DNA from: Pseudomonas fluorescens NCIMB 11764
GTDB taxonomy: Bacteria > Pseudomonadota > Gammaproteobacteria > Pseudomonadales > Pseudomonadaceae
DNA length: 64,000 bases
Reading direction: 5' to 3'
Assembly: GCF_000293885.2 (NCBI RefSeq)
Contig: NZ_CP010945.1
Location: forward strand, 2,500,001 to 2,564,000
The notes under the pieces are model-generated. The model was not told where the DNA came from and made no database searches. It saw nothing but the letters and a program-made list of their open reading frames with translations. Shown here piece by piece: positions 10,412 through 25,092 of this stretch. Made by a program: the position numbers and the translations under genes. Positions within the stretch are counted from its first letter, which is position 1. Each line of letters starts with the position of its first letter.

Positions 10412-10519
10412 TACCATTTCCATATCAAGTGTGCACAGCCGCTAGACTGCCTCCTTGATTTGCTAGAGGAACGCGCGTCAGTCGCGCGTTTCCAATCTTT
10501 ACATAGGCTTCCCCCCGAA

Positions 10520-10960
10520 ATGATGGACATCAACGAGATTCGCGAATACCTGCCTCACCGTTACCCGTTCCTGCTGGTGGACCGGGTCGTGGAACTGGAC
10601 GTGGAAGGCAAGCGCATTCGCGCCTACAAGAATGTCAGCATCAACGAACCGTTCTTCAATGGTCACTTCCCCGCGCATCCAATCATGCCGGGCGTACTGA
10701 TCATCGAAGCGATGGCTCAGGCTGCCGGTATCCTTGGTTTCAAAATGCTCGACGTGAAGCCTGCCGACGGCACGCTCTACTACTTCGTCGGCTCCGACAA
10801 GCTGCGTTTTCGCCAGCCCGTCACTCCAGGCGATCAATTGATCCTCGAAGCCCGTTTCATCAGCTGCAAGCGTCAGATCTGGAAGTTCGAGTGCCAGGCT
10901 TCGGTCGATGGCAAGCCAGTCTGCTCCGCTGAAATCATCTGCGCGGAACGCAAACTATGA
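10520..10960 (+). CDS. fabZ: 3-hydroxyacyl-ACP dehydratase FabZ
   Basis: FabZ dehydrates 3-hydroxyacyl-ACP in fatty-acid elongation and competes with LpxA/LpxD for the same substrate. I chose ATG 10520 ([17 protein letters not shown]), which gives the usual 146 residues. An upstream in-frame start at 10460 would add 20 residues outside the conserved region. The hot-dog fold catalytic residues are His49 in [13 protein letters not shown] and Glu63 in IIEAMAQ. The gene overlaps lpxA by four bases. Confidence 0.97.
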   Translation: MMDINEIREYLPHRYPFLLVDRVVELDVEGKRIRAYKNVSINEPFFNGHFPAHPIMPGVLIIEAMAQAAGILGFKMLDVKPADGTLYYFVGSDKLRFRQPVTPGDQLILEARFISCKRQIWKFECQASVDGKPVCSAEIICAERKL

Positions 10961-11733
10961 GTTTGATTGACCCTCGCGCAATCATCGATCCGACGGCCGT
11001 TCTGGCTGAAGGTGTCGAGGTCGGCCCATGGTCGATCGTCGGCGCAGGTGTGGAAATCGGCGAGGGGACAGTGATCGGGCCGCATGTGATTCTCAAGGGC
11101 CCGACCCGAATCGGTAAGCACAACCGCATCTACCAGTTTTCTTCGGTAGGTGAGGACACGCCCGATCTGAAATACAAAGGCGAAGAAACCCGTCTGGTCA
11201 TCGGTGACCACAACATCATCCGTGAAGGCGTGACGATTCACCGTGGCACGGTTCAGGACCGTTCGGAAACGACCCTGGGCGATCACAACCTGATCATGGC
11301 CTATGCCCACATCGGCCACGACAGTGTCATCGGTAACCACTGCATCCTCGTCAACAACACTGCGTTGGCTGGCCATGTGCACGTTGAAGACTGGGCGATC
11401 CTGTCCGGCTTTACCCTGGTTCACCAGTATTGCCACATCGGCGCCCACAGCTTTTCCGGCATGGGTACCGCCATTGGCAAGGACGTTCCCGCCTACGTCA
11501 CGGTGTTCGGCAACCCGGCCGAAGCCCGTAGCATGAACTTCGAAGGCATGCGTCGCCGTGGTTTCAGCGAAGACGCGATCCACGCCCTGCGTCGTGCCTA
11601 CAAGGTGGTTTACCGCCAGGGCCTGACCGTCGAGCAGGCGCTCGCCGAACTGGCCGAACCTTCGGCGCAGTTTCCGGAAGTCGCGGTGTTTCGTGATTCC
11701 ATCCAGTCTTCGACCCGCGGCATCACGCGTTAA
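10957..11733 (+). CDS. lpxA: UDP-N-acetylglucosamine O-acyltransferase
   Basis: LpxA transfers a 3-hydroxyacyl chain to UDP-GlcNAc, the first step of lipid A synthesis, as a trimeric beta-helix. The 258-residue product shows the hexapeptide repeats from residue 10 to about 190. The catalytic His lies in AHIGHD (His121 by comparison with the E. coli enzyme), and the sequence [13 protein letters not shown] follows. The ATG overlaps the fabZ stop by four bases, and lpxB starts two bases after its stop. Confidence 0.97.
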   Translation: MSLIDPRAIIDPTAVLAEGVEVGPWSIVGAGVEIGEGTVIGPHVILKGPTRIGKHNRIYQFSSVGEDTPDLKYKGEETRLVIGDHNIIREGVTIHRGTVQDRSETTLGDHNLIMAYAHIGHDSVIGNHCILVNNTALAGHVHVEDWAILSGFTLVHQYCHIGAHSFSGMGTAIGKDVPAYVTVFGNPAEARSMNFEGMRRRGFSEDAIHALRRAYKVVYRQGLTVEQALAELAEPSAQFPEVAVFRDSIQSSTRGITR

Positions 11734-11735
11734 TC

Positions 11736-12866
11736 ATGGCTAATCTGCGTATTGCGCTGGTGGCGGGTGAGGCTTCCGGTGACATTCTGGGCGCCGGTCT
11801 CATGCGTGCGCTCAAGGCACAGCATCCGGCGGTCGAGTTCATCGGTGTCGGTGGTCCGCTGATGCAGGCCGAAGGCCTGACCTCGTATTTCCCGATGGAA
11901 CGTCTCTCGGTCATGGGCCTGGTGGAAGTGCTGGGTCGGCTGCGCGAGTTGCTCAAGCGCCGCAAGCAGCTGATCGCCGACCTGATCGCCGAGAAACCGG
12001 ATGTGTTCATCGGTATCGATGCCCCGGACTTCAACCTGAATATCGAACTCAAGCTGCGTCAGGCCGGAATCAAGACCGTGCACTACGTCAGCCCGTCGGT
12101 CTGGGCGTGGCGGCAGAAGCGGGTGCTGAAGATTCGCGAAGGTTGCGACCTGATGCTGACGCTGTTTCCGTTCGAAGCAAAATTCTATGAAGAGAAAGGC
12201 GTGCCGGTGCGGTTTGTCGGGCATTCCCTGGCCGATGCGATCCCGCTTGAAGCGGATCGCGCTGCTGCACGGGCTGAGCTCGGTCTGCCGGACGGGCCGT
12301 TGGTCGCGCTGATGCCCGGCAGTCGCGGCGGTGAAGTGGGGCGTCTGGGGGCGTTGTTCCTCGATACCGCCCAACGTCTGCGCGCCCTGCGTCCTGGCGT
12401 GCGGTTCGTCATGCCTTGCGCCAGTCCTCAGCGACGTGCGCAGCTTGAAGAGTTGCTCGTCGGCCGCGATCTGCCGCTGACCCTGCTCGATGGCAAGTCC
12501 CATCTGGCGCTGGCCGCCTGCGACGCGGTGTTGATCGCCTCCGGTACGGCTACCCTCGAGGCCTTGTTGTATAAGCGGCCGATGGTCGTTGCCTATCGTC
12601 TGGCGCCACTGACGTTCTGGATTCTCAAACGCATGGTCAAGAGTCCCTACGTCTCGTTGCCGAACCTGTTGGCCCAGCGCCTGTTGGTGCCCGAGTTGCT
12701 GCAGGACGATGCGACCGTTGAAGCGCTGGCCCAGACGCTGTCGCCATTGATCGAAGGTGGCGAAGAGCAGACTCGCGGCTTTGATGAAATTCACCGGACC
12801 CTTCGTCTGGATGCCTCCAACCAGGCTGCAGATGCAGTGCTGAAGCTGATCGGCCAAGTACAATGA
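11736..12866 (+). CDS. lpxB: Lipid-A-disaccharide synthase
   Basis: LpxB joins UDP-2,3-diacylglucosamine and lipid X into the lipid A disaccharide at the inner-membrane surface. It is a GT-B glycosyltransferase (family GT19). The 376-residue protein starts with the family motif VAGEASGD and contains SPSVWAWR (about 117-124) and GHSLAD. Its stop overlaps the rnhB start (ATGA), completing the lpxD-fabZ-lpxA-lpxB-rnhB block. Confidence 0.97.
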   Translation: MANLRIALVAGEASGDILGAGLMRALKAQHPAVEFIGVGGPLMQAEGLTSYFPMERLSVMGLVEVLGRLRELLKRRKQLIADLIAEKPDVFIGIDAPDFNLNIELKLRQAGIKTVHYVSPSVWAWRQKRVLKIREGCDLMLTLFPFEAKFYEEKGVPVRFVGHSLADAIPLEADRAAARAELGLPDGPLVALMPGSRGGEVGRLGALFLDTAQRLRALRPGVRFVMPCASPQRRAQLEELLVGRDLPLTLLDGKSHLALAACDAVLIASGTATLEALLYKRPMVVAYRLAPLTFWILKRMVKSPYVSLPNLLAQRLLVPELLQDDATVEALAQTLSPLIEGGEEQTRGFDEIHRTLRLDASNQAADAVLKLIGQVQ

Positions 12867-13504
12867 GTAAAACAAGCATGCAAATGGGGCTGGATTTCAC
12901 CTTGGTCGCTGAAGTCGAAGATCTGGTTGCCGGTGTCGACGAAGTCGGTCGCGGCCCGCTCTGCGGTGCCGTGGTAACCGCGGCTGTGATCCTCGATCCG
13001 AACCGTCCGATCCTCGGTCTCAACGATTCGAAGAAGCTCACCGAAGCCCGCCGCGAAAAGCTCTACGACGAAATTTGCGAAAAAGCCTTGAGCTGGTGCA
13101 TCGCGCGCGCGGAAGTCGAAGAAATCGACGAGTTGAACATCCTTCATGCCACCATGCTGGCCATGCAACGCGCGATCGAAGGCCTGCACATTCAACCGAA
13201 ACTGGCGATGATCGACGGTAACCGCTGCCCGAAACTGTCCATGCGCGCCGAAGCGGTAGTGCAGGGAGACGGCAAGGTTCCGGCCATCGCTGCGGCATCG
13301 ATTCTTGCCAAGGTCAGCCGCGACCGCGAGATGGCTGCCTTCGAATTGATTTACCCGGGTTACGGTATCGGTGGTCACAAAGGTTATCCGACGCCCGTTC
13401 ATCTGGAAGCGCTGGCACGCTTGGGCCCGACCCCGATTCACCGCCGCTCGTTTGCTCCAGTGCGGTTGGCATATGAAGCTCGGGAAAGCCTGATCGAGAG
13501 TTAG
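12863..13504 (+). CDS. rnhB: Ribonuclease HII
   Basis: RNase HII cuts RNA in RNA-DNA hybrids and removes single ribonucleotides from DNA. The 213-residue product has the active-site motif [10 protein letters not shown] with Asp26 and Glu27, and a later conserved [10 protein letters not shown]. The ATG at 12863 overlaps the lpxB stop. In-frame ATGs 15 and 21 bases later are possible alternatives, as the first residues are not conserved. A strong terminator follows, so this ends the long operon. Confidence 0.95.
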   Translation: MSKTSMQMGLDFTLVAEVEDLVAGVDEVGRGPLCGAVVTAAVILDPNRPILGLNDSKKLTEARREKLYDEICEKALSWCIARAEVEEIDELNILHATMLAMQRAIEGLHIQPKLAMIDGNRCPKLSMRAEAVVQGDGKVPAIAAASILAKVSRDREMAAFELIYPGYGIGGHKGYPTPVHLEALARLGPTPIHRRSFAPVRLAYEARESLIES

Positions 13505-13525
13505 TTGCAAGGCTGATGTTTTTCC

Positions 13526-13558
13526 CAAGGCCCGGTACAATCCGGGCCTTGTTGTTTT
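13526..13558 (+). terminator. Rho-independent terminator after rnhB
   Basis: The stem AAGGCCCGG (13527-13535) pairs with CCGGGCCTT (13542-13550) around a 6-base loop and is followed by TTGTTTT. It separates the lipid A operon from dnaE, which starts 23 bases later. Confidence 0.9.
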
Positions 13559-13580
13559 CATGACATAACGCAGGATCACT

Positions 13581-16500
13581 ATGCCGGCTTCATTCGTTCA
13601 TCTACGCCTGCACACTGAATATTCCCTGGTCGACGGTCTGGTGCGGATCAAACCGCTGGTCAAGACTCTGGTCGGCATGAACATGCCTGCCGTGGCGGTC
13701 ACCGACCAGAACAACATGTGTTCCCTGGTCAAATTCTATAAAGCCGCCATGGGCGCAGGTATCAAGCCGATCTGCGGCGCCGACCTATGGCTGTCGAACA
13801 AGGATCCGGACAACGCCCTGAGCCGGATCAGCCTGCTGGCCATGAACGCTGTCGGCTATCGCAACCTCACTGAACTGATCTCCCGCGGCTTCATCGACGG
13901 CCAGCGCAATGGCTCGGTCATCATCGAGCGCGAGTGGGTGGCCGAGGCCAGCGAAGGCTTGATCATGCTGTCGGCGGCAAAAGAAGGCGAGATCGGCCTG
14001 GCCATGCTCAGCGGCAATCCGGCTGAAGCGGAAAATCTGGCGCGCGAGTGGATGGAGGTGTTCCCGGATCGCTTTTACCTGGAAATCCAGCGCACCAATC
14101 GTCCCAACGATGAAGAGCAGTTGCACGGCGCCGTGGCCCTGGCGGAGAAGATCGGCGCGCCACTGGTCGCGACCAACGACGTGCGCTTCATCAAGCAGGA
14201 AGACTTTGCCGCTCACGAGACCCGCGTCTGCATCGGTGAGGGCCGCGCCCTCGACGATCCGCGGCGTTCGAAGAATTACAGTGATCAGCAATACCTCAAA
14301 AGCGCCGAGGAAATGGCCGAGCTGTTCAGCGACATTCCCGAGGCGCTGGAAAACACCGTCGAGATCGCCAAGCGCTGCAACATTGAAGTGAAACTGGGCA
14401 CGCACTTCCTGCCCAACTTCCCGATTCCCGATGGCATGACCATCGACGAGTATTTCCGCAAGGTGTCCTTCGATGGCCTGGAAGAGCGCCTCAGCGTTCT
14501 GCTGCCCAAGGACACCACCGAAGACTACGAAGCCAAGCGTCAGGTCTACGTCGACCGGCTGAATTTCGAGCTGGATATCATCATCCAGATGGGGTTCCCC
14601 GGTTACTTCCTCATCGTTATGGACTTTATCCAGTGGGCCAAGAGCAACGGCGTGCCGGTAGGTCCGGGCCGTGGTTCGGGTGCCGGTTCGCTGGTGGCCT
14701 ATGTGCAGAAGATCACCGACCTCGACCCGCTGGAATATGACCTGCTGTTCGAACGTTTCCTTAACCCGGAACGGGTATCGATGCCCGACTTCGACGTCGA
14801 CTTCTGCATGGACGGTCGTGACCGGGTCATCGACTACGTGGCCGAAAAGTACGGGCGCAACGCGGTAAGTCAGATCATCACCTTCGGTTCCATGGCCGCC
14901 AAGGCTGTGGTCCGCGACGTGGCGCGGGTGCAGGGCAAGTCCTACGGCCTGGCGGATCGTCTGTCGAAGATGATTCCGTTCGAAGTCGGCATGACCCTGG
15001 AAAAAGCCTACGAGCAGGAAGAAATCCTCCGCGACTTCATCAAGGTTGATGAAGAGGCCGCGGAAATCTGGGAAATGGCGCGCAAGCTCGAAGGGGTCGT
15101 GCGTAACGTCGGCAAACACGCCGGTGGTGTGGTGATCGCACCGACCAAGCTGACCGACTTCTCGCCGATCTATTGCGACGAGGCCGGTGACGGCCTGGTG
15201 ACCCAGTTCGACAAGGACGACGTTGAAGCTGCCGGCCTGGTGAAGTTCGACTTCCTCGGCCTGCGGACCCTGACGGTCATCGACTGGGCGCTGAAAACGA
15301 TCAATCGCGACCGCGCCAAGGTCGATGAGCCGCCGCTGGACATTGCGTTCATCCCGCTCGATGACAAACCGACCTACCAGCTGCTGCAAAAAGCTGAAAC
15401 CACCGCGGTGTTCCAGCTCGAGTCGCGCGGCATGAAAGAGCTGATCAAAAAGCTCAAGCCCGACTGCCTGGAAGACTTGATCGCACTGGTGGCCCTGTTC
15501 CGTCCGGGCCCTTTGCAATCGGGCATGGTTGACGACTTTATCAACCGTAAGCACGGTCGCGCCGAACTCGCGTACCCGCACTCGGACTACCAGTACGAAG
15601 GTCTGAAACCGGTATTGGCACCGACTTACGGCATCATCCTGTATCAGGAACAGGTGATGCAGATTGCCCAGGTCATGGCCGGTTACACCCTCGGTGGTGC
15701 GGACATGCTGCGTCGGGCCATGGGTAAGAAAAAGCCCGAGGAAATGGCCAAGCAGCGCGGTGGTTTCATTGAGGGTTGCGCCACCAACAACATCGATGCT
15801 GACCTCGCCGGTAACATTTTCGACCTGGTGGAGAAATTCGCCGGTTATGGCTTCAACAAATCCCACTCCGCTGCTTACGGCCTGGTTTCGTACCAGACCG
15901 CGTGGCTGAAAACGCACTACCCGGCGCCGTTCATGGCCGCGGTACTGTCGGCGGATATGCACAACACCGACAAGGTCGTGACCTTGATCGAAGAAATTCG
16001 CACCATGAAGCTGCGTCTCGACGCGCCGGATGTGAATACTTCGGAGTTCAAGTTCACGGTGAATGACGAAGGCCGCATTATCTATGGCCTCGGCGCGATC
16101 AAGGGTGTGGGCGAAGGGCCGGTGGAAGCGATCACCGAGGCGCGTCAGGACGGGCCGTTCAAGGACCTGTTCGATTTTTGCGCCCGTGTCGACCTCAAGC
16201 GCATCAACAAGCGCACGCTGGATGGTTTGATCCGAAGCGGTGCGCTGGATCGTCTGGGGCCCTGTTTCCATGACGAGCCGAAAGCCTATCAAGCGAGCAT
16301 CGACCAGAACCGCGCGGTCTTGCTGAATGCGATGGAAGGGGCGATCAAGGCCGCCGAACAAACCGCCCGCACCCACGACAGTGGTCACGCCGACCTGTTC
16401 GGCGGGCTGTTCGTAGAAGAGGACGCGGACGTCTATGCCAATCACCGCAAGGCGAAAGAGCTGACCCTGAAGGAACGCCTTAAAGGGGAGAAAGACACCC

Positions 16501-17102
16501 TGGGGTTGTACCTGACCGGTCACCCGATCGATGAATACGAAGGCGAAATCCGCCGTTTCGCCCGCCAGCGGATCATCGACCTGAAGCCGGCTCGTGATAC
16601 ACAGACCGTCGCAGGCATGATCATCGCCCTGCGGGTGATGAAGAACAAAAAGGGTGACAAGATGGGGTTCATCACCCTTGACGATCGTTCTGGCCGGATC
16701 GAAGCCTCGCTGTTCGCCGACGCGTTCCATTCCGCGCAGTCGCTGTTGCAGACTGACGCGATGGTGGTGGTCGAAGGCGAGGTCAGCAACGACGACTTCT
16801 CCGGCGGTTTGCGCCTGCGGGTCAAGCGGGTGATGAGCATGGAGGACGCGCGCACCAACCTGGCCGAAAGCCTGCGATTGAAGCTGCAGACCAAGGATTT
16901 GAAAGGCGATCAGCTACGCTGGCTGGGTGAGTTGTTCAAGCGTCACCGCGGCGCATGCCCGATCACCATGGAATACACGAGCCCCGATGCGAAGGCCTTG
17001 CTGCAGTTCGGCGAGACCTGGCGAATCGACCCGGCGGATGCGTTGATTCAAGCCCTGCGTGACCAGTTCGGGCGAGACAACGTCTTCCTCCAATACCGTT
17101 GA
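13581..17102 (+). CDS. dnaE: DNA polymerase III alpha subunit
   Basis: DnaE is the replicative polymerase subunit. The 1173-residue product matches pseudomonad DnaE1 in length. It starts with a PHP domain ([17 protein letters not shown]), has the catalytic aspartates in PDFDVDF (about residues 402-408) and polymerase motif [14 protein letters not shown] just before. It continues with helix-hairpin-helix and OB-fold domains ([19 protein letters not shown], about 1010-1030). A terminator lies immediately upstream. accA follows after 140 bases. Confidence 0.98.
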   Translation: MPASFVHLRLHTEYSLVDGLVRIKPLVKTLVGMNMPAVAVTDQNNMCSLVKFYKAAMGAGIKPICGADLWLSNKDPDNALSRISLLAMNAVGYRNLTELISRGFIDGQRNGSVIIEREWVAEASEGLIMLSAAKEGEIGLAMLSGNPAEAENLAREWMEVFPDRFYLEIQRTNRPNDEEQLHGAVALAEKIGAPLVATNDVRFIKQEDFAAHETRVCIGEGRALDDPRRSKNYSDQQYLKSAEEMAELFSDIPEALENTVEIAKRCNIEVKLGTHFLPNFPIPDGMTIDEYFRKVSFDGLEERLSVLLPKDTTEDYEAKRQVYVDRLNFELDIIIQMGFPGYFLIVMDFIQWAKSNGVPVGPGRGSGAGSLVAYVQKITDLDPLEYDLLFERFLNPERVSMPDFDVDFCMDGRDRVIDYVAEKYGRNAVSQIITFGSMAAKAVVRDVARVQGKSYGLADRLSKMIPFEVGMTLEKAYEQEEILRDFIKVDEEAAEIWEMARKLEGVVRNVGKHAGGVVIAPTKLTDFSPIYCDEAGDGLVTQFDKDDVEAAGLVKFDFLGLRTLTVIDWALKTINRDRAKVDEPPLDIAFIPLDDKPTYQLLQKAETTAVFQLESRGMKELIKKLKPDCLEDLIALVALFRPGPLQSGMVDDFINRKHGRAELAYPHSDYQYEGLKPVLAPTYGIILYQEQVMQIAQVMAGYTLGGADMLRRAMGKKKPEEMAKQRGGFIEGCATNNIDADLAGNIFDLVEKFAGYGFNKSHSAAYGLVSYQTAWLKTHYPAPFMAAVLSADMHNTDKVVTLIEEIRTMKLRLDAPDVNTSEFKFTVNDEGRIIYGLGAIKGVGEGPVEAITEARQDGPFKDLFDFCARVDLKRINKRTLDGLIRSGALDRLGPCFHDEPKAYQASIDQNRAVLLNAMEGAIKAAEQTARTHDSGHADLFGGLFVEEDADVYANHRKAKELTLKERLKGEKDTLGLYLTGHPIDEYEGEIRRFARQRIIDLKPARDTQTVAGMIIALRVMKNKKGDKMGFITLDDRSGRIEASLFADAFHSAQSLLQTDAMVVVEGEVSNDDFSGGLRLRVKRVMSMEDARTNLAESLRLKLQTKDLKGDQLRWLGELFKRHRGACPITMEYTSPDAKALLQFGETWRIDPADALIQALRDQFGRDNVFLQYR

Positions 17103-17128
17103 CGGTCAGGTGCCTTCCATACGCCCTG

Positions 17129-17187
17129 ATCTCGACCTGAATTTTTAATCTCGACCTGAACGCGCCTGTCCCTTAAGGTAGGGCGCG
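17129..17187 (+). repeat. 13-bp direct repeat and hairpin between dnaE and accA
   Basis: ATCTCGACCTGAA occurs twice exactly (17129-17141 and 17148-17160, 19 bases apart). It is followed by an inverted repeat with GCGCC/GGGCGC arms around CCTTAAGG (17162-17187). The function is unknown. The hairpin lacks a T-run and could be an accA leader element. Confidence 0.4.
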
Positions 17188-17242
17188 AATAGACAACCGG
17201 CCGGCCCAAGCTCTCTTGGACGTCGACCCTAGACGGACGCCT

Positions 17243-18190
17243 ATGAACCCGAATTTTCTAGATTTCGAACAGCCGATCGCCGACCTGCAAGCCAAGATCG
17301 AAGAGTTGCGCTTGGTCGGTAACGACAATTCGCTGAATATCGGCGATGAGATCTCCCGCCTGCAGGACAAAAGCAACACGCTGACCGAGGATATCTTCGG
17401 CAAGCTGACCAGCTGGCAGATCGCGCGTCTGGCGCGTCATCCGAAACGTCCATACACCCTGGACTACATCGAACATATCTTCACCGAGTTCGACGAACTG
17501 CACGGCGACCGTCACTTTTCCGACGACGCTGCCATCGTTGGCGGCGTGGCCCGTCTGGATGACCAGCCGGTGATGATCATCGGTCACCAGAAAGGCCGCG
17601 AAGTGCGCGAGAAGGTTCGTCGCAACTTCGGCATGCCGCGTCCGGAAGGCTACCGCAAGGCGTGCCGCCTGATGGAAATGGCCGAACGCTTCAAGATGCC
17701 GATCCTGACCTTCATCGATACGCCGGGCGCCTACCCGGGCATCGACGCTGAAGAGCGCAACCAGAGCGAAGCGATCGCCTGGAACCTGCGCGTCATGGCT
17801 CGCCTGAAAACCCCAATCATCGCCACCGTGATCGGTGAAGGTGGTTCCGGTGGTGCACTGGCCATCGGTGTGTGCGATCAGCTGAACATGTTGCAGTATT
17901 CGACCTATGCGGTGATCTCGCCGGAAGGTTGTGCTTCGATTCTGTGGAAAACCGCAGAAAAAGCACCGGATGCCGCTGAAGCCATGGGCATCACTGCCGA
18001 GCGCCTGAAAGGCTTGGGCATCGTGGATAAAGTGATCGGCGAGCCTTTGGGCGGCGCTCATCGTGATCCGGCTGCGGCCGCTGCATCGATCCGTGCCGAG
18101 CTGAGCTCGCAGCTGGCGATGTTGAAGAAGTTTGATAACGAAGCGCTGCTGGCCCGTCGTTACGAGCGTCTGATGAGCTACGGTCTCTGA
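17243..18190 (+). CDS. accA: Acetyl-CoA carboxylase carboxyltransferase subunit alpha
   Basis: AccA with AccD transfers the carboxyl group from biotin to acetyl-CoA, giving malonyl-CoA for fatty-acid synthesis. I chose ATG 17243 ([19 protein letters not shown]), giving the usual 315 residues. The start at 17216 would add nine unconserved residues. The crotonase-fold CoA-binding motifs include [11 protein letters not shown] and [19 protein letters not shown] pair follows the gene. Confidence 0.97.
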   Translation: MNPNFLDFEQPIADLQAKIEELRLVGNDNSLNIGDEISRLQDKSNTLTEDIFGKLTSWQIARLARHPKRPYTLDYIEHIFTEFDELHGDRHFSDDAAIVGGVARLDDQPVMIIGHQKGREVREKVRRNFGMPRPEGYRKACRLMEMAERFKMPILTFIDTPGAYPGIDAEERNQSEAIAWNLRVMARLKTPIIATVIGEGGSGGALAIGVCDQLNMLQYSTYAVISPEGCASILWKTAEKAPDAAEAMGITAERLKGLGIVDKVIGEPLGGAHRDPAAAAASIRAELSSQLAMLKKFDNEALLARRYERLMSYGL

Positions 18191-18208
18191 CCTGACTGCG
18201 CTGTACCC

Positions 18209-18302
18209 CATGTGGGAGCGAGCCTGCTCGCGATGAGGGTTTAACATTCAACAAATTTGTTGGCTGTTGTACCGCTATCGCGAGCAGGCTCGCTCCCACA
18301 TT
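18209..18302. repeat. REP doublet (REPIN) between accA and tilS
   Basis: Two REP palindromes of the GTGGGAGCGAGCCTGCTCGC type lie head to head (about 18211-18235 and 18279-18300), separated by about 45 bases. The whole unit folds into one long hairpin. This is the typical arrangement of REPINs spread by RAYT transposases in P. fluorescens. No RAYT gene is in this window. It may act as a transcript 3' end for accA. Confidence 0.85.
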
Positions 18303-18324
18303 TGATTTGTGCAAAGGGAAAGAT

Positions 18325-19653
18325 ATGGATCGGCCCTCGATTGATTTGCCTTCCCGGCTTTTGCTGAATCTGAAACGGTGGCGCAACGCCCCGGCCTGGC
18401 GCATCGCTTTCAGCGGCGGCCTTGATTCCACCGTCCTGCTGCACCTTCTCGCTTATCTCGCAAAAACCGAAATCCTCCCCGATCTCAACGCCATACACAT
18501 TCATCACGGCCTCCAGGCTGTGGCTGATGCGTGGCCGGAACACTGCCAGTCGGTCTGTGATGAGCTGGGTGTACCTTTGCAGGTCGTTCACGTTCAGGTT
18601 CGGCCCGGCGCCAGCCTCGAGCGTGCAGCCCGTGATGCGCGATATGGCGCGTTCATCGAGGCCACGCAAACCAACGAAGTGCTACTGACCGCCCAACACC
18701 GCGATGACCAGGCCGAAACCCTGTTGTTCCGATTGCTGCGTGGGGCCGGGGTAAGAGGCTTGTCGGGGGTGCCGAGCCAACGCCCGTTGGGTCGGGGGCA
18801 TCTGCTGCGGCCGCTGCTCGATGTTTCGCGCGCAGAGCTTGAGGCTTACGCGACCGAGCATCAATTGAGGTGGATCGAAGACCCTTCGAACCAGGATCAT
18901 CAATTCTCGCGCAATTACCTGCGGCATCAGGTGTTGCCGGTCATGACCAAGCGTTGGCCTCAAGCCGTGACGAGCATGGCCCGCAGCGCTGCGCATCTGA
19001 GTGAAGCCCGGGGATTGCTTGATGAGTTGGCGCAAATCGATCTGGCGCATGCCCGCACCGTCGGTGAATTCGATTGGCTGGGTGTGCCGTCCCTTGAGCT
19101 GTCGCCGATTGCAAAGCTGTCCGCCGCTCGCCAGCGAAATGCAGTGAGTCACTGGCTCGCCGCGCTGACGCGTCTGCCAGACAGTGACCACTGGTCGGGT
19201 TGGGAGGATTTGCGTGATGCCACCGGCGATGCTCGTCCGATTTGGCGTTTGGCGGACGGTGAGCTGCATCGGGCGGGCGGACGCCTCTGGTGGTTATCCG
19301 GTCATTGGCTGAGACCTGTACTTGGCATCGGGAGCTGGACTGATCCCTCGCAAGCGTTGGTTTTGCCTGGCAACGGCGAACTCAGGTTCACCGGGCAACC
19401 CCCGGAAGGCCCGCTACATATCCGCTATCGCGAGGGCGGCGAGGCCATGAGCCTGCCCGATCGCGGCCATCGGGACCTGAAGCGCTTGCTCAATGAACGC
19501 GGGGTTCCAGGGTTCGTCCGTGGCAGATTGCCGCTGCTGTACCGGGGCGAGCAATTGCTGGCGGTAGCCAACCTGCGGGGCTTGAATGGCAGTGAGCAGG
19601 ACGGCTGGAATTTACATTGGCAGCCACCGAGCGAAGATCAAGGTTTGAGCTGA
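18325..19653 (+). CDS. tilS: tRNA(Ile)-lysidine synthetase
   Basis: TilS converts C34 of the CAU-anticodon tRNA-Ile to lysidine with ATP, so that it reads AUA. From ATG 18325 (AAAGGGAAAG upstream) the product is 442 residues. The PP-loop ATP motif SGGLDS is at residues 30-35. A central linker follows, and the C-terminal TilS domain starts near residue 350. A TTG at 18307 is in frame but lies before the ribosome-binding site. Confidence 0.95.
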   Translation: MDRPSIDLPSRLLLNLKRWRNAPAWRIAFSGGLDSTVLLHLLAYLAKTEILPDLNAIHIHHGLQAVADAWPEHCQSVCDELGVPLQVVHVQVRPGASLERAARDARYGAFIEATQTNEVLLTAQHRDDQAETLLFRLLRGAGVRGLSGVPSQRPLGRGHLLRPLLDVSRAELEAYATEHQLRWIEDPSNQDHQFSRNYLRHQVLPVMTKRWPQAVTSMARSAAHLSEARGLLDELAQIDLAHARTVGEFDWLGVPSLELSPIAKLSAARQRNAVSHWLAALTRLPDSDHWSGWEDLRDATGDARPIWRLADGELHRAGGRLWWLSGHWLRPVLGIGSWTDPSQALVLPGNGELRFTGQPPEGPLHIRYREGGEAMSLPDRGHRDLKRLLNERGVPGFVRGRLPLLYRGEQLLAVANLRGLNGSEQDGWNLHWQPPSEDQGLS

Positions 19654-19906
19654 AAGGGGCTTTCCGGTAGACTACGCTCCCTTCTTGATACAACTTCTGT
19701 GGATTCGCCTGAATTGCAGGAGTTGCCGATTACCAAGCAGTCTTTGCTGGGCGATTCCAAAAAATGTGTAGCGAGCAACGTACCGGTGTTTCAACTCCCG
19801 GTCTGTCCCAACGCGGCGGTTTTTTTGAAAGGTGCACTGTGATTAATGCAGGTGATCGGGGGCTTCGGCCTTCCTTCGCTTTCCCCGGCGGCTCGGACCG
19901 CTTTAA

Positions 19907-22410
<2,504 letters not shown>

Positions 22411-22446
22411 TCCTCATTTCTCCGGTAAAGTACCGCACGATTTGTT

Positions 22447-22475
22447 GCTCAGGCCCTTGGGCCTGAGCCTTGTCG
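22447..22475 (+). terminator. Perfect hairpin between kdsA and eno
   Basis: GCTCAGGCCC (22447-22456) pairs exactly with GGGCCTGAGC (22459-22468) across a two-base gap, giving a very stable stem. Only a weak T-tract (CTTGT) follows. It may be a partial terminator or attenuator that sets eno apart from pyrG-kdsA. Confidence 0.6.
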
Positions 22476-22515
22476 TCCGCAAGTCTGCCCGTTGCACATC
22501 ACTTGCCGGCGATAA

Positions 22516-23856
<1,341 letters not shown>

Positions 23857-23937
23857 GCTGTAGAGGGTAAAAAGTCAGCGGATTGTGTCGGAAAAGTCGC
23901 GACAGCGACGGATTTGCCACTAATCTGATGCCTTAAG

Positions 23938-23969
23938 AGCACAAGCCTGGAGATTCCAGGCTTCGTGCT
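23938..23969. other. Stable hairpin between eno and ftsB
   Basis: AAGCCTGG (23943-23950) pairs with CCAGGCTT (23956-23963). The outer GCAC/GTGC arms extend it past one bulged C. No T-run follows on the plus strand, so it looks like an mRNA 3' stabilising structure rather than a classical terminator. Confidence 0.5.
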
Positions 23970-24027
23970 ATCAGACACTTCAAAGTTTTGGCATGGCTGT
24001 CTTTTTTCACTGGATACCTGATATTCG

Positions 24028-24306
24028 ATGCGCAGTCCCAATTGGTTGTTCCTCGTCTTGCTCTTGTTGCTGGCTGGCCTGCAATACCGCCTGTGGGTGG
24101 GTAATGGCAGTCTTGCGCAAGTGGCCGAGCTGACTCAGCAGATCGCGGATCAACACGCTGAGAACGAAGGGCTGCTTGAGCGCAATCGGGTGATGGACGC
24201 CGAAGTCAGTGAATTGAAAAAAGGCATGGAGACCGTTGAAGAGCGGGCTCGCCATGAGCTGGGCATGGTCAAGGACGGTGAAACCCTTTACCAGTTGGCT
24301 CAATGA
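24028..24306 (+). CDS. ftsB: Cell division protein FtsB
   Basis: FtsB is a small bitopic divisome protein that links FtsQ and FtsL and helps activate septal peptidoglycan synthesis. The 92-residue product has a short cytoplasmic N-terminus, one membrane segment (about 6-20, NWLFLVLLLLLAGLQYRLW) and a periplasmic coiled coil rich in Glu, Leu and Gln (about 28-75). It lies between eno and ispD with a four-base overlap to ispD, the standard gamma-proteobacterial context. Confidence 0.95.
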   Translation: MRSPNWLFLVLLLLLAGLQYRLWVGNGSLAQVAELTQQIADQHAENEGLLERNRVMDAEVSELKKGMETVEERARHELGMVKDGETLYQLAQ

Positions 24307-25010
24307 ATTCCCCGTTACCGGCCTTCTGGGCCGTGATTCCTGCCGCGGGCGTCGGTGCCCGTATGGCCGCGGACCGTCCCAAGCAATACTTGCAACTGGG
24401 CGGGCGCACTATTCTCGAACACAGCCTTGGTTGTTTCCTTGATCATCCTTCCCTGAAGGGGTTGGTGGTCAGTCTTGCTGTGGATGATCCTTATTGGCCG
24501 AATCTGGCGTGCGCTGGCGATTCGCGTATACAGCGGGTTGACGGCGGCGCCGAGCGTTCCGGGTCGGTGCTCAACGCCTTGCTGCATTTGCATGCGCAGG
24601 GTGCTGACGATGAGGATTGGGTGTTGGTGCACGATGCTGCACGGCCCAATCTGAGTCGTGATGATCTGGACAAGTTGCTGGTTGAACTGGCTGACGACCC
24701 GGTCGGCGGACTGCTGGCGGTTCCGGCTCGCGATACCCTGAAGCGGGTCGACAAACTCGGGCGTGTCGTTGAAACCGTGGATCGCAGTGTGATCTGGCAG
24801 GCTTACACGCCGCAGATGTTTCGCCTGGGTGCGCTGCATCGGGCATTGGCTGACAGCCTGGTGGCTGACGCGGTTATCACCGACGAGGCTTCGGCCATGG
24901 AATGGGCCGGGCTGGCGCCACGCTTGATAGAAGGGCGTGCCGATAATCTCAAGGTCACCCGGCCTGAAGACCTCGACTGGCTGCGGCAGCGCTGGGCTAA
25001 TCGTCGCTAA
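24303..25010 (+). CDS. ispD: 2-C-methyl-D-erythritol 4-phosphate cytidylyltransferase
   Basis: IspD transfers CMP from CTP to MEP, the second MEP-pathway step after Dxr. The 235-residue product has the nucleotide-binding motif PAAGVGARMAADRPKQYL near the N-terminus and the VHDAARPNLS signature (about residues 115-124). In E. coli ispD and ispF are adjacent; here a formaldehyde locus of about 3 kb lies between them, as in other pseudomonads. Confidence 0.96.
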   Translation: MNSPLPAFWAVIPAAGVGARMAADRPKQYLQLGGRTILEHSLGCFLDHPSLKGLVVSLAVDDPYWPNLACAGDSRIQRVDGGAERSGSVLNALLHLHAQGADDEDWVLVHDAARPNLSRDDLDKLLVELADDPVGGLLAVPARDTLKRVDKLGRVVETVDRSVIWQAYTPQMFRLGALHRALADSLVADAVITDEASAMEWAGLAPRLIEGRADNLKVTRPEDLDWLRQRWANRR

Positions 25011-25092
25011 AAGATCGCAGCCTGCGGCAGTTCCAACAGCAGACCGCATTTCCAATGCAGGAGCTGCGGCAGGCTGCGCTCTTTTGATCTTA
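25010..25092. repeat. REP doublet between ispD and the LysR gene
   Basis: The left arm AAGATCGCAGCCTGCGGCAG (about 25011-25030) is matched in inverted orientation by CTGCGGCAGGCTGCGCTCTT (about 25064-25083). This GATCGCAGCCT-type palindrome differs from the REP class near accA. It separates the convergent ispD and LysR genes and could act as a bidirectional transcript end. Confidence 0.75.

Noticed and set aside
13785..16730. Minus-strand open frame of 981 codons opposite dnaE
   Set aside because: This is an antisense shadow of dnaE. The composition is driven by third-position GC and there is no recognisable domain.
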